Origin: JAFLCM01 sp964510955
GTDB lineage: Bacteria > Planctomycetota > Phycisphaerae > Phycisphaerales > UBA1924
Assembly (NCBI GenBank): GCA_964510955.1
Contig: CAZEDW010000006.1
Coordinates: 68,716 to 132,715 of the forward strand
DNA: 64,000 bases
Direction: 5' to 3'
Part shown: positions 35,400 through 43,289 of the stretch, one piece after another
Layout: the number at the start of each line of letters is the position of its first letter
Numbering within the stretch: the stretch's first letter is position 1
The notes under the pieces: generated by a model
Database searches by the model: none
Seen by the model: only the letters and a program-made list of their open reading frames with translations
Told to the model about the DNA's origin: nothing
Translations under genes and position numbers: made by a program

Positions 35400-37610
35400 A
35401 TGAAGTCCCCCAGCGCCGGCGGCGGCTGGCCCTCCATCTGGTACACCATCTCCAAGGCCCGTCAATCCGGCGGCGTCGTCCGCATGATCCGCGCCCTGCG
35501 CTCCCGCAACGCCTGCAAAACCTGCGCACTGGGCATGGGCGGCCAGCTCGGCGGCATGACCAACGAGCGCGGGCACTTCCCCGAAGTCTGCAAAAAGTCC
35601 GTGCAGGCCATGGCCGCCGACCTCCAGGGACGCATCAAGCCCGGCTTCTTCGACGAGTTCTCCTTTGACCACCTCGCCCGCTTCACCCCGCGTGAGCTCG
35701 AGCACGCCGGACGCATCACCCAGCCGCTCTTCGCCGCCCCCGGCGACCGCTCCTACCGCGCCGTCCCGTGGGAACACGCCATGGAGGTCGCGGTGCAGGG
35801 CCTGAAGCAGTCGCATCCCGACGAGACCTTCTTCTATTTCAGCGGCCGATCCTCCAACGAGGCCGGCTTCCTCCTCCAGCTCTTCGCACGCCTCTACGGC
35901 ACCAACAACGTCAACAACTGCTCCTATTTCTGCCACCAGGCCTCCGGTGTCGGCCTCAAGAGCGCCATCGGCTCCTCCACCGGCACCATCGTCCTCGAGG
36001 ACCTTGAGAAATCCGACCTCGTCTTCGTCATCGGCGCCAACCCCGCCTCCAACCACCCGCGCCTGATGGCCACCCTCATGCGCCTCAAGCGCCGCGGCGG
36101 CAAGGTCATCGTCATCAACCCGCTCAAGGAACTCGGCCTCGTCCGCTTCAAGGTGCCCTCCGACGCCCGCTCGCTGCTCTTCGGCACCGACATCGCCGAC
36201 GAGTACCTCCAGCCCCACATCGGCGCCGACAACCACCTGCTCACCGGCATCGCCAAGGCCGTCCTCGAACTCGGCGCCGCCGAAGGCCCCTTCATCCATC
36301 AGCACACCGAAGGCTGGGACGCCCTCCAGCAGGCGATACGCGCCGAACCCTGGCCGCGCATCGAGCAGCGCTCCGGCGTACCCATCGCCGACATCAAGCG
36401 CGTCGCGGCGCTGTACGCCCGTGCCAACAACGCGGTCTTCACCTGGACCATGGGCATCACCCACCACGCGCACGGCGTCCAGAACGTCCAGGCAATCACC
36501 AACCTCGCCCTCATGCGCGCCATGATCGGCCGCCCCGGCGCCGGCCTCCTTCCCCTCCGCGGACACTCCAACGTCCAGGGCATCGGCTCCATGGGCGCCG
36601 TGCCCGAGCTCAAAGGTCCGATGCTCGACCTCATGCAGTCGCGCCTCGGCGTGCGCTTCCCCACCACGCCCGGCCTCGACACCCTCGCCTGCGTCGACCG
36701 CGCCGGTTCCGGGGGGATCCGCGCCGCCTGGCACCTCGGCGGCAACCTCTTCGGCTCATGCCCCGACGCCGACGCCGCCCGCCGCGCCCTCGCCAACATC
36801 GACCTCACCGTCTTCCTCAGCACGACTCTCAACACCGGCCACATCCACGGCCGCGGCAAGTCCAGCCTCATCCTCCCCGTCCGCGCCCGCGACGAAGAGT
36901 CCCAGCCCACCACCCAGGAGTCCATGTTCAACTTCGTCCGCCTCAGCGACGGCGGCCCCGCCCGCTTCGACGGCCCGCGCGCCGAGGTCGAGATCATCGC
37001 CCACGTCGCCCGCCGCGTCCTGGAGAGCGACGCCCCCATCGACTTCGCCGACATGGAGCGCCACGCGTCCATCCGCGCCGCGATCTCCAAGGTCGTCCCC
37101 GGCTACGAGAAGCTCGCCGATATCGACAACTCTAAGCGCGAGTTCCAGATCGACGGACGCACCATCCACCAGCCGAAGTTCAACACGCCCAGCGGCCGAG
37201 CCTCCTTCACCGTCTGCTCGCTCCCCGATCCGGCCCCCTTGGGCGAATCCGAGCTGCGCCTGATGACCATCCGCTCAGAGGGCCAGTTCAACACCGTGGT
37301 CTACGAAGAGCACGACGCCTACCGCGCCCAGGAGCGCCGCGACGTCATCCTGATGAACGCCGCCGACATCGCCCGCCTGGGCCTGAAGCCCGACCAGCCC
37401 GTCGATGTCGTCAGCACCGCCGGCCGCATGGGCGGCATCCTCGTCCGCGAGGCCGACATCCGCGCCGGCAACGCCGCCATGTACTACCCAGAGGCCAACG
37501 TCCTGGTCCCGGCCCGGGCCGACCCCGCTTCGCGAACCCCGGCCTTCAAGAGCATCACGGTGCGGATCGAGCGCCGCGTGGCGCTGGGCGTGCGAGGGAA
37601 TCACCCGTAG
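35400..37610 (+). CDS. Molybdopterin oxidoreductase alpha subunit, YdeP/FdhF-like
   Basis: The protein has 736 residues from ATG at 35400. The N-terminal part has RNACKTCALGMGGQLGGMTN with Cys39, Cys42 and a further Cys64, a short variant of the Fe-S-binding region seen in YdeP-type members. GANPASNHPRL, TMGITHHAHGVQNVQAIT and the C-terminal RSEGQFNTVVYEEHDAYRAQ with MYYPEANVLVPA are typical of the molybdopterin-binding and C-terminal domains of this group. The family includes acid-resistance protein YdeP and formate dehydrogenase-like enzymes; the substrate is unknown. No FdhD or gamma subunit is adjacent. The succinate dehydrogenase operon follows 109 bp downstream. Confidence 0.88.
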   Translation: MKSPSAGGGWPSIWYTISKARQSGGVVRMIRALRSRNACKTCALGMGGQLGGMTNERGHFPEVCKKSVQAMAADLQGRIKPGFFDEFSFDHLARFTPRELEHAGRITQPLFAAPGDRSYRAVPWEHAMEVAVQGLKQSHPDETFFYFSGRSSNEAGFLLQLFARLYGTNNVNNCSYFCHQASGVGLKSAIGSSTGTIVLEDLEKSDLVFVIGANPASNHPRLMATLMRLKRRGGKVIVINPLKELGLVRFKVPSDARSLLFGTDIADEYLQPHIGADNHLLTGIAKAVLELGAAEGPFIHQHTEGWDALQQAIRAEPWPRIEQRSGVPIADIKRVAALYARANNAVFTWTMGITHHAHGVQNVQAITNLALMRAMIGRPGAGLLPLRGHSNVQGIGSMGAVPELKGPMLDLMQSRLGVRFPTTPGLDTLACVDRAGSGGIRAAWHLGGNLFGSCPDADAARRALANIDLTVFLSTTLNTGHIHGRGKSSLILPVRARDEESQPTTQESMFNFVRLSDGGPARFDGPRAEVEIIAHVARRVLESDAPIDFADMERHASIRAAISKVVPGYEKLADIDNSKREFQIDGRTIHQPKFNTPSGRASFTVCSLPDPAPLGESELRLMTIRSEGQFNTVVYEEHDAYRAQERRDVILMNAADIARLGLKPDQPVDVVSTAGRMGGILVREADIRAGNAAMYYPEANVLVPARADPASRTPAFKSITVRIERRVALGVRGNHP

Positions 37611-37612
37611 GT

Positions 37613-37693
37613 CCGCCACGCTTGATCGCTCCCATCGGGCAGCACGCCCGTCTGCTATCTTGCCATCCCGTGAGCGTCCGCCGAGCGTGGCGG
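37613..37693 (+). promoter_or_regulatory. Structured leader before the sdh operon
   Basis: CCGCCACGCT (37613-37622) is exactly complementary to AGCGTGGCGG (37684-37693). Between them is a small inner hairpin CGGGC-AGCAC-GCCCG. The long inverted repeat starts 2 bp after the YdeP-like stop and ends 26 bp before the sdhC start. It could be a terminator without a T-tract, a structured 5' leader or an operator; there is no experimental basis. Confidence 0.4.
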
Positions 37694-37719
37694 GCCGGTG
37701 AGCCTTCACGGAGCCCCGT

Positions 37720-38553
37720 ATGAGCCAGGCCCCCGTTTCGCTGCCGCAGGCGCGCGGCTTCGCCCAGACCCAGCGCCCCGACGCCTGGTGGCTCCAGCCC
37801 GTCGCCACCTTCCTCGGCCTCTTCGCGTTCATCATCTATTCCACATGGGCGGCCTTCCAGGGCAACCACTACTGGCTCGAGACCGGCGGCGCCAGCTACC
37901 TCTCGCCGTTCTACTCGCCCGAGATCTGGGGCAACTCCCCCCACGCCTGGTTCGGCCCCAAGCCCGACTGGCTCCCTTGGCCGTCGTTCATGCCCTTCTC
38001 TCCCGCGTTCCTGGTGCTTTGGGCGCCCGGCGGCTTCCGTTTCACCTGCTACTACTACCGCGGCGCCTACTACAAGGCGTTCTGGGGCGACCCGCCGAGC
38101 TGCGCAGTGGGCGAGCCTGGGTTCCGCGGAAAGAACTACCGCGGCGAGGCCAAGCTCCCGCTCATCCTTCAGAACCTGCACCGCATGTTCCTCCGCGTCG
38201 CCCAGCCGCTCATCCTCATTCTGTGCTGGGACGCGATCGAATCGTTCCGCTTCAAAGGCGCCGACGGCGCCTGGCACTTCGGTGTCGGCGTCGGCTCGCT
38301 CATCCTGCTCATCAACCCCATCCTGCTCGGCAGCTACACCTTCGGCTGCCACTCGCTCCGCCACCTCGTGGGCGGCTGCAAGGACCGCATCTCTGAGTGC
38401 TCGTCCGCCCGCAAAGCCGCCTACGGCTGCGTCTCAGGCCTCAACAAGCGACACATGCTCTTCGCATGGCTGAGCCTGTTCTGGGTCGGCTTCACCGACG
38501 CGTACGTCCGCTTGTGCTCGATGGGGATCTGGCACGATTTCCGCATCCTGTGA
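37720..38553 (+). CDS. sdhC: Succinate dehydrogenase membrane anchor (Sdh1-type cytochrome b subunit)
   Basis: The protein has 277 residues from ATG at 37720. Five hydrophobic segments are visible. Several conserved histidines and aromatic residues sit near the helices (PWPSFMPFSPAFLVLWAPGG; ILQNLHRMFLRVAQPLILIL; LLGSYTFGCHSLRHLVGGCK), as expected for a haem- or quinone-site anchor. It resembles the single anchor of the mycobacterial Sdh1 complex, of similar length (about 273), rather than the paired SdhC/SdhD of E. coli. It opens the sdh operon; sdhA starts 8 bp after its stop. Confidence 0.82.
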   Translation: MSQAPVSLPQARGFAQTQRPDAWWLQPVATFLGLFAFIIYSTWAAFQGNHYWLETGGASYLSPFYSPEIWGNSPHAWFGPKPDWLPWPSFMPFSPAFLVLWAPGGFRFTCYYYRGAYYKAFWGDPPSCAVGEPGFRGKNYRGEAKLPLILQNLHRMFLRVAQPLILILCWDAIESFRFKGADGAWHFGVGVGSLILLINPILLGSYTFGCHSLRHLVGGCKDRISECSSARKAAYGCVSGLNKRHMLFAWLSLFWVGFTDAYVRLCSMGIWHDFRIL

Positions 38554-38561
38554 TTTCAACC

Positions 38562-40406
38562 ATGAACTACGACACACACGAGCATGATGTCATCGTGATC
38601 GGCGCCGGCGGCGCGGGCCTCCGCGCCGCCATCGAGGCCTCCGCCGCCGGCTGCAAGGTCGCCCTCATCTGCAAGTCGCTGCTGGGCAAGGCCCACACCG
38701 TCATGGCCGAGGGCGGCATGGCCGCGGCAATGGCCAACGTCGACGACCGCGACAACTGGCGCGTTCACTTCGCCGACACGATGCGCGGCGGTCAATACCT
38801 CAACAACTGGCGCATGGCCGAGCTCCACGCCAAGCAGGCCCCCGACCGCGTCAGGGAACTCGAGGCCTGGGGCGCCGTTTTCGACCGCACCAAGGACGGC
38901 AAGATCCTCCAGCGAAACTTCGGCGGCCACCGCTACCCCCGACTCGCCCACGTCGGCGACCGCACCGGCCTCGAGCTCATCCGCACCCTCCAGGACCACG
39001 GCGTCCACCAGGGCATCGATGTCTACATGGAGATGACCGCCCACACGCTCCTGCAAGAGGGCGGCCCCGGTTCGGGCGGGCGAGTCACCGGCGTGTTCGG
39101 CTACGACCGCGAGCGCGGCCGCTTCCGCGTCTGGCGCGCCGGCGCGGTGGTCCTCGCCACCGGCGGTATCGGTCGCGCCTACGCCGTCACAAGCAACTCG
39201 TGGGAATACACCGGCGACGGCCAGGCCCTCGCCTACCGCGCCGGCGCCGACCTCATGGACATGGAGTTTGTGCAGTTCCACCCGACAGGGATGGTCTGGC
39301 CCCCGTCGGTGAAGGGCATCCTCGTCACAGAGGGTGTGCGCGGCGAGGGCGGCGTCCTGCGCAACAAGGACGGCAAGCGCTTCATGTTCGACGACATCCC
39401 CGACAACTACAAAAACCAGACCGCCAAGGACGCCGAGGAAGGATGGCGCTACGTCTGCGGCGACAAGAACGCCAACCGCCCCCCCGAGCTGCTCACACGC
39501 GACCACGTCGCCCGCTGCATCAACCGCGAAGTGAAAGCCGGCCGCGGCTCGCCGCACGGCGGCGTTTTCCTCGACATCGCCTGGATCAAGGAAAAACTCC
39601 CCAACGCCCAGGAGCACATCAAGAAAAAGCTCCCCAGCATGTACCACCAGTTCATGCAGCTCGCCAACGTGGACATCACCCAGGAAGCGATGGAGGTCGG
39701 CCCCACCACCCACTACGTCATGGGCGGCATCCGCGTGGACGGCGACACCCAGATGTCGAGCGTCCCCGGCCTCTTCGCCGCCGGCGAAGTCGCCGCCGGC
39801 CTGCATGGCGCCAACCGTCTCGGCGGCAACTCCCTCTCAGACCTGCTGGTCTTCGGCAAGCTCGCCGGCGAACACGCCGCCAAGTGGGCGAGGGAGCACC
39901 ACGCCGGCGGCACGGACAACGCGCAGGTTGAAGAGGCGTCGCGCCGGGCGCTCGAACCGTTTGATCGCGGGGCATCCGGGGGCGGGGGCGGGGGGGGCGA
40001 GAACCCCTACACCATCCAGCACGACTTGCAGCAGATGATGCAGGACCTCGTCGGCATCGTCCGCACCGAGAACGAAATGGCCAAGGCCCTCGACGGCCTG
40101 CAGCAGTTGAAAGCCCGCGCCGCCAAGGTCGGCGTCCCCGGCAACCGCGAATACAACCCCGGCTGGCACACCGCCATCGACCTGCACAACCTGCTCATCG
40201 TGGCCGAGGCCGTCACCCGCTCGGCCCTCGAACGCCCCGAAAGCCGCGGCGCCCAGTTCCGCGAGGACTTTCCCAACAAGAGCGACCAGTGCGCCACCTT
40301 CAACGTCCTCAGCCGCAGGGCCCCCGACGGCTCCATGCGGATCGTCAGAGAGCCGCTCAAGCCGCTGCGCGATGACTTGAAACAGGTCATCGAGGAGCAG
40401 AAGTAA
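38562..40406 (+). CDS. sdhA: Succinate dehydrogenase/fumarate reductase flavoprotein subunit
   Basis: The protein has 614 residues from ATG at 38562; an earlier in-frame reading overlaps sdhC out of frame and is rejected. VIVIGAGGAGLRAAIEASAA is the FAD-binding motif; GGHRYPRLAHVGDRTG is the region of the covalent-FAD histidine; FVQFHPTGMVWPPSVKG and TEGVRGEGGVLRNKDG are the substrate-site segments; AGEVAAGLHGANRLGGNSL is the C-terminal FAD contact. The helical capping domain follows. About residues 465-480 hold a glycine run. Succinate to fumarate coupled to quinone is assumed from the operon. The gene is 2 bp upstream of the VOC gene. Confidence 0.95.
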   Translation: MNYDTHEHDVIVIGAGGAGLRAAIEASAAGCKVALICKSLLGKAHTVMAEGGMAAAMANVDDRDNWRVHFADTMRGGQYLNNWRMAELHAKQAPDRVRELEAWGAVFDRTKDGKILQRNFGGHRYPRLAHVGDRTGLELIRTLQDHGVHQGIDVYMEMTAHTLLQEGGPGSGGRVTGVFGYDRERGRFRVWRAGAVVLATGGIGRAYAVTSNSWEYTGDGQALAYRAGADLMDMEFVQFHPTGMVWPPSVKGILVTEGVRGEGGVLRNKDGKRFMFDDIPDNYKNQTAKDAEEGWRYVCGDKNANRPPELLTRDHVARCINREVKAGRGSPHGGVFLDIAWIKEKLPNAQEHIKKKLPSMYHQFMQLANVDITQEAMEVGPTTHYVMGGIRVDGDTQMSSVPGLFAAGEVAAGLHGANRLGGNSLSDLLVFGKLAGEHAAKWAREHHAGGTDNAQVEEASRRALEPFDRGASGGGGGGGENPYTIQHDLQQMMQDLVGIVRTENEMAKALDGLQQLKARAAKVGVPGNREYNPGWHTAIDLHNLLIVAEAVTRSALERPESRGAQFREDFPNKSDQCATFNVLSRRAPDGSMRIVREPLKPLRDDLKQVIEEQK

Positions 40407-40408
40407 CC

Positions 40409-40831
40409 ATGAGCGCTGCTCCAGCGTCCAAGCCCCGCATCACCGAGCTCCGCACCATGCTTGCCGTGCGCGACCTGCCCGCGACGGTCCGGTTCTACGT
40501 CGAAAAGCTCGGCTTCAACTGCCGCGGCCTCTTCGGCAACCCGCCCGTCTGGGCCGAGTTCGAGCGTGACGGCGTCGCCATGATGTTCAACGCCCCGCCC
40601 CGAGTCTCGGTCGAGTCCGACGTGCCACGCAAGAGCAAGGACTATCAGGTCTATTACCTCAACTCCAGCGACGTCGCCGCCCTGCACGCCGAATACAAAG
40701 CCAAAGGCGTCGCCGTCTCCGACCTCCGCATCACCATCTACGGCATGAAGGAGTTCGAGCTCCGCGACCCCGACGATCACTGGCTCTGGTTCGGCCAGCC
40801 CACCGACGACCCGCCAACCGTAAAGGAATAG
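40409..40831 (+). CDS. VOC-family (glyoxalase/bleomycin-resistance-like) protein
   Basis: The protein has 140 residues from ATG at 40409, 2 bp after sdhA. It is one VOC domain with paired beta-alpha-beta-beta-beta modules: ITELRTMLAVRDLPATVRFY, KLGFNCRGLFG, WAEFERDGVAMMF, then VYYLNSSDVAALHAEYKAKG and FELRDPDDHWLWFGQP. A metal site is possible from His/Glu residues, with the final Asp-Pro-Asp-Asp-His typical of this fold. Members bind antibiotics, aromatic compounds or methylglyoxal adducts; the substrate is unknown. A VOC gene between sdhA and sdhB is not standard. Confidence 0.85.
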   Translation: MSAAPASKPRITELRTMLAVRDLPATVRFYVEKLGFNCRGLFGNPPVWAEFERDGVAMMFNAPPRVSVESDVPRKSKDYQVYYLNSSDVAALHAEYKAKGVAVSDLRITIYGMKEFELRDPDDHWLWFGQPTDDPPTVKE

Positions 40832-40849
40832 CGCCTTCCCTCCACGGCC

Positions 40850-40894
40850 ACAGGACAACAGAACCACAGGACTCAGGACCCCAGGACACTGGCC
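40850..40894. repeat. Degenerate 7-bp repeat between VOC gene and sdhB
   Basis: ACAGGAC at 40850-40856 and 40866-40872, TCAGGAC at 40873-40879, CCAGGAC at 40881-40887 and ACTGGCC at 40888-40894. Units are 7 bp with single-base slips. It fills most of the 83-bp gap before sdhB. Confidence 0.65.
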
Positions 40895-40914
40895 CCCAGC
40901 ACTTCCCTTTCCCC

Positions 40915-41661
40915 ATGCCCCAAGTCACCTTCCAAATCTGGCGCGGCGACGCCTCCTCCGGCCGCTTCGAGTCCTTCTCCACCAACGTCACCGAGGGCAT
41001 GGTCGTCCTCGATTGCGTCCACCAGATCCAGGCCGAGAGCGCCCCGGACCTCGCCTGCCGCTGGAACTGCAAGGCCGGCAAGTGCGGCAGCTGCTCCGCC
41101 GAGATCAACGGCAAACCCGCTCTTATGTGCATGACCCGCATGGACCAGGTGGACACCTCCAAGCCGGTCACGATCGAGCCGATGCGCAGCTTCCCGCCCA
41201 TCCGCGACCTCGTCACCGACGTCTCCTGGAACTACAGCGTCAAGAAGCGCATCCAGAAGTTCACCCCGCGCAAGCCCGACGCCCCCGACGGCACCTGGCG
41301 CATGCAGCAGCAGGACGTCGACCGCGTGCAGGAGTTCCGCAAGTGCATCGAGTGCTTCCTCTGCCAGGACGTCTGCCACGTCCTGAGAGATCACAGCAAG
41401 CACGCCGAGTTCATCGGGCCGAGGTTCCTGGTCTACGCCGCCGCCCTCGAGATGCACCCCCTCGACACCGCCGACCGCGTCCCCGAGCTGAAAAAAGAGT
41501 TCGGCATCGGCTACTGCAACATCACCAAGTGCTGCACCAAGGTCTGCCCCGAGCACATCACCATCACCGACAACGCCATCATCCCGCTCAAGGAGCGCGT
41601 GGTGGACGAGTACTACGATCCATTGAAGAAACTCCTGCGGATCTTCCGGCCCGGAAAGTAA
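40915..41661 (+). CDS. sdhB: Succinate dehydrogenase iron-sulphur subunit
   Basis: The protein has 248 residues from ATG at 40915, the same length as mycobacterial Sdh1 SdhB. The 2Fe-2S ferredoxin domain has CRWNCKAGKCGSC with a further Cys in ALMC. The C-terminal domain has CIECFLCQDVC and CNITKCCTKVC for the 4Fe-4S and 3Fe-4S clusters. It carries electrons from FAD to the anchor quinone/haem site. The gap to the VOC gene (83 bp) contains the 7-bp repeats; the TPR-like gene follows 7 bp later. Confidence 0.96.
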   Translation: MPQVTFQIWRGDASSGRFESFSTNVTEGMVVLDCVHQIQAESAPDLACRWNCKAGKCGSCSAEINGKPALMCMTRMDQVDTSKPVTIEPMRSFPPIRDLVTDVSWNYSVKKRIQKFTPRKPDAPDGTWRMQQQDVDRVQEFRKCIECFLCQDVCHVLRDHSKHAEFIGPRFLVYAAALEMHPLDTADRVPELKKEFGIGYCNITKCCTKVCPEHITITDNAIIPLKERVVDEYYDPLKKLLRIFRPGK

Positions 41662-41668
41662 CCCCGCC

Positions 41669-42193
41669 ATGTTCGACCTCAAACCCATCTCGCGTGACGC
41701 CGTCCCCCGGGCCCTTACCAAGGCCGAGCGATACCGCATGCTCAACGAGCCCAAGGAGGCCGTGAGCATCTGCCGCGACGTGCTCGCCGTCGACCCGGCC
41801 AACCAGGAGGCCCTGGTCAACCTCATCCTTGCGCTGAGCGACCAGTTCGGCGAGCCCTCCGCCCCCACCCCCGCGGCCGCCCGCGAGCTGCTGCCGAAAC
41901 TCAAGAACCCTTACGCCCGCAGCTACTACGCCGGCGTCATCGCCGAGCGCTACGCCAAGGGCCTCCTCGAGTCCCACGCCTCGGTCTGCCCCGGCCACGT
42001 CATCTACTCCTGGTTCGTCGAGGCGATGGAAGCGTTCGATGAGGCCCACGCCCACGCGGAGCCGGGCAACGACGACGCCGTCCTCCGCTGGAACGCCTGC
42101 GCCCGCGCCATGCAGTCGCACCCTCACGTCCGCCCCTCGGCCAGCGAGATGAGCCCCCACGACACCGCCATGGAAGACGTGCCGGATCGCTGA
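41669..42193 (+). CDS. TPR-like hypothetical protein of the sdh operon
   Basis: The protein has 174 residues from ATG at 41669, 7 bp after the sdhB stop. The N-terminal half has two helices of TPR character: ALTKAERYRMLNEPKEAVSI and RDVLAVDPANQEALVNLILA. The remainder has a conserved-looking FVEAMEAFDEAHAHAEPGND. Position suggests an Sdh1 accessory or assembly role, or an unrelated gene carried in the operon; neither is shown. It has no signal sequence. Confidence 0.75.
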   Translation: MFDLKPISRDAVPRALTKAERYRMLNEPKEAVSICRDVLAVDPANQEALVNLILALSDQFGEPSAPTPAAARELLPKLKNPYARSYYAGVIAERYAKGLLESHASVCPGHVIYSWFVEAMEAFDEAHAHAEPGNDDAVLRWNACARAMQSHPHVRPSASEMSPHDTAMEDVPDR

Positions 42194-42200
42194 GCGACCA

Positions 42201-42734
42201 ATGGACCGCCGAGAGCAAATCACGAAGCTCGAGCACCGCTTCCCGTGGTACGCCCATCCATCGTCGATCTCGCGAAAGCTGCTCCTCAGTTGCGATAGCT
42301 GCCGCTACAGCCTTCGAGGTCTGCCGCGCATTGGCCGATGCCCCGAGTGCGGCGAGGACTATGACAAAAGCCAATGCCACCTGCCCCCGCGCAGGGCGTG
42401 GACCGTTCAAGCCGTGCTGGTGTGGGTTGGATGGCCGTTGTGGATGGGGCTTGCCTGTTTGGGCTCGGGATGGATGCTCGATTGGCTGAGATTGGCCCAG
42501 GGCTGGTTGGCCTGGGTCTTGATGGCGCTGGGATGCCTCGCCTGCCTGCTACTGGCGCCTCTGAATTTTCTCGCGCAGGCTTTGTTGATCCATCCGCGCG
42601 CGGCCGGGTTCCGCGGCACCTATCGCGACGGTCTCCGCGCTCTTTCTGCAGGGGCGGTCCTCCTTTGGGTCATGCTCGGGGTGGGCGAGCTCGCATTTCC
42701 GCTCATGCTCGTGGCGGCTGCGGTTTCTAGGTGA
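42201..42734 (+). CDS. Zinc-ribbon membrane protein, unknown function
   Basis: The protein has 177 residues from ATG at 42201, 7 bp after the TPR-like stop. A CDSCRYSLRGLP...GRCPECGEDY zinc ribbon (about residues 34-62, CxxC...CxxC) is followed by three hydrophobic segments (about 73-96, 102-128, 148-172). Planctomycete genomes contain many proteins of this build, with a YSLRGL...CPECG ribbon on membrane helices. The function is unknown. Codon use is less GC-rich than in sdhB. Confidence 0.7.
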   Translation: MDRREQITKLEHRFPWYAHPSSISRKLLLSCDSCRYSLRGLPRIGRCPECGEDYDKSQCHLPPRRAWTVQAVLVWVGWPLWMGLACLGSGWMLDWLRLAQGWLAWVLMALGCLACLLLAPLNFLAQALLIHPRAAGFRGTYRDGLRALSAGAVLLWVMLGVGELAFPLMLVAAAVSR

Positions 42735-42788
42735 TAGTGCTTGCCTTCGTTTCGGCGGCACAAGCGAACCTAGATTGCAGGCCGTCGT

Positions 42789-43265
42789 ATGAATGCCATG
42801 GAGAATTCCATCCGTTCCGCCACTCGCGCCGACAGCCCCGCCGTCCGCTCGGTCATCACGCAAGTCCTCGCCGAGTTCAACCGCACGATAGACACATCCG
42901 GCAAGGACGCCGACCTCCTTGATGTCGAATCCTCATACCTGAGGCGCGGCGGCACCTTCTACGTCGTCACCACCGCCACCGGCGAAGTCGCCGGTGGCGC
43001 CGGCCTCCTGCCCATCACCCCCGGTGAGACCGCCGAACTCCGCAGGATGTTTCTGCTCCCCCACGCCCGCGGCCAAGGCCTCGGCAAGCGCCTCCTCGCC
43101 ATGATCCTCAACGACGCCCGGCGTCTGGGATTCCGGCGCGTGCGACTCGAAACGAGCAGCGCCATGCACAATGCCCGCCAGCTCTACACATCATTTGGGT
43201 TCAATCTTGCCCCGATCGACAACCCCACCTACAGGTGCGACGTCGGAATGGCGCTGAACCTCTAG
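42789..43265 (+). CDS. GNAT-family N-acetyltransferase
   Basis: The protein has 158 residues from ATG at 42789; ATG at 42798 is an alternative. The acetyl-CoA-binding loop is visible as RRMFLLPHARGQGLGKRLLA (motif A R/QxxGxG/A), with a preceding beta strand AGGAGLLPI and a C-terminal NARQLYTSFGFNLAP. The fold is the single-domain GNAT; the substrate amine is not predictable. It converges with gpmI (24 bp between stops). Confidence 0.9.
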   Translation: MNAMENSIRSATRADSPAVRSVITQVLAEFNRTIDTSGKDADLLDVESSYLRRGGTFYVVTTATGEVAGGAGLLPITPGETAELRRMFLLPHARGQGLGKRLLAMILNDARRLGFRRVRLETSSAMHNARQLYTSFGFNLAPIDNPTYRCDVGMALNL

Positions 43266-43289
43266 CGCCATCGCACAATCAGCGCCTAG

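Noticed and set aside
35052..36734. 560-codon open frame on the minus strand
   Set aside because: It is antisense to the molybdoenzyme and hypothetical genes, with a Gly/Ala/Asp/Val-rich translation lacking motifs.
38397..38561. Extended N-terminus of SdhA
   Set aside because: The extension overlaps sdhC in another frame; the FAD-binding motif sits normally after the ATG at 38562.
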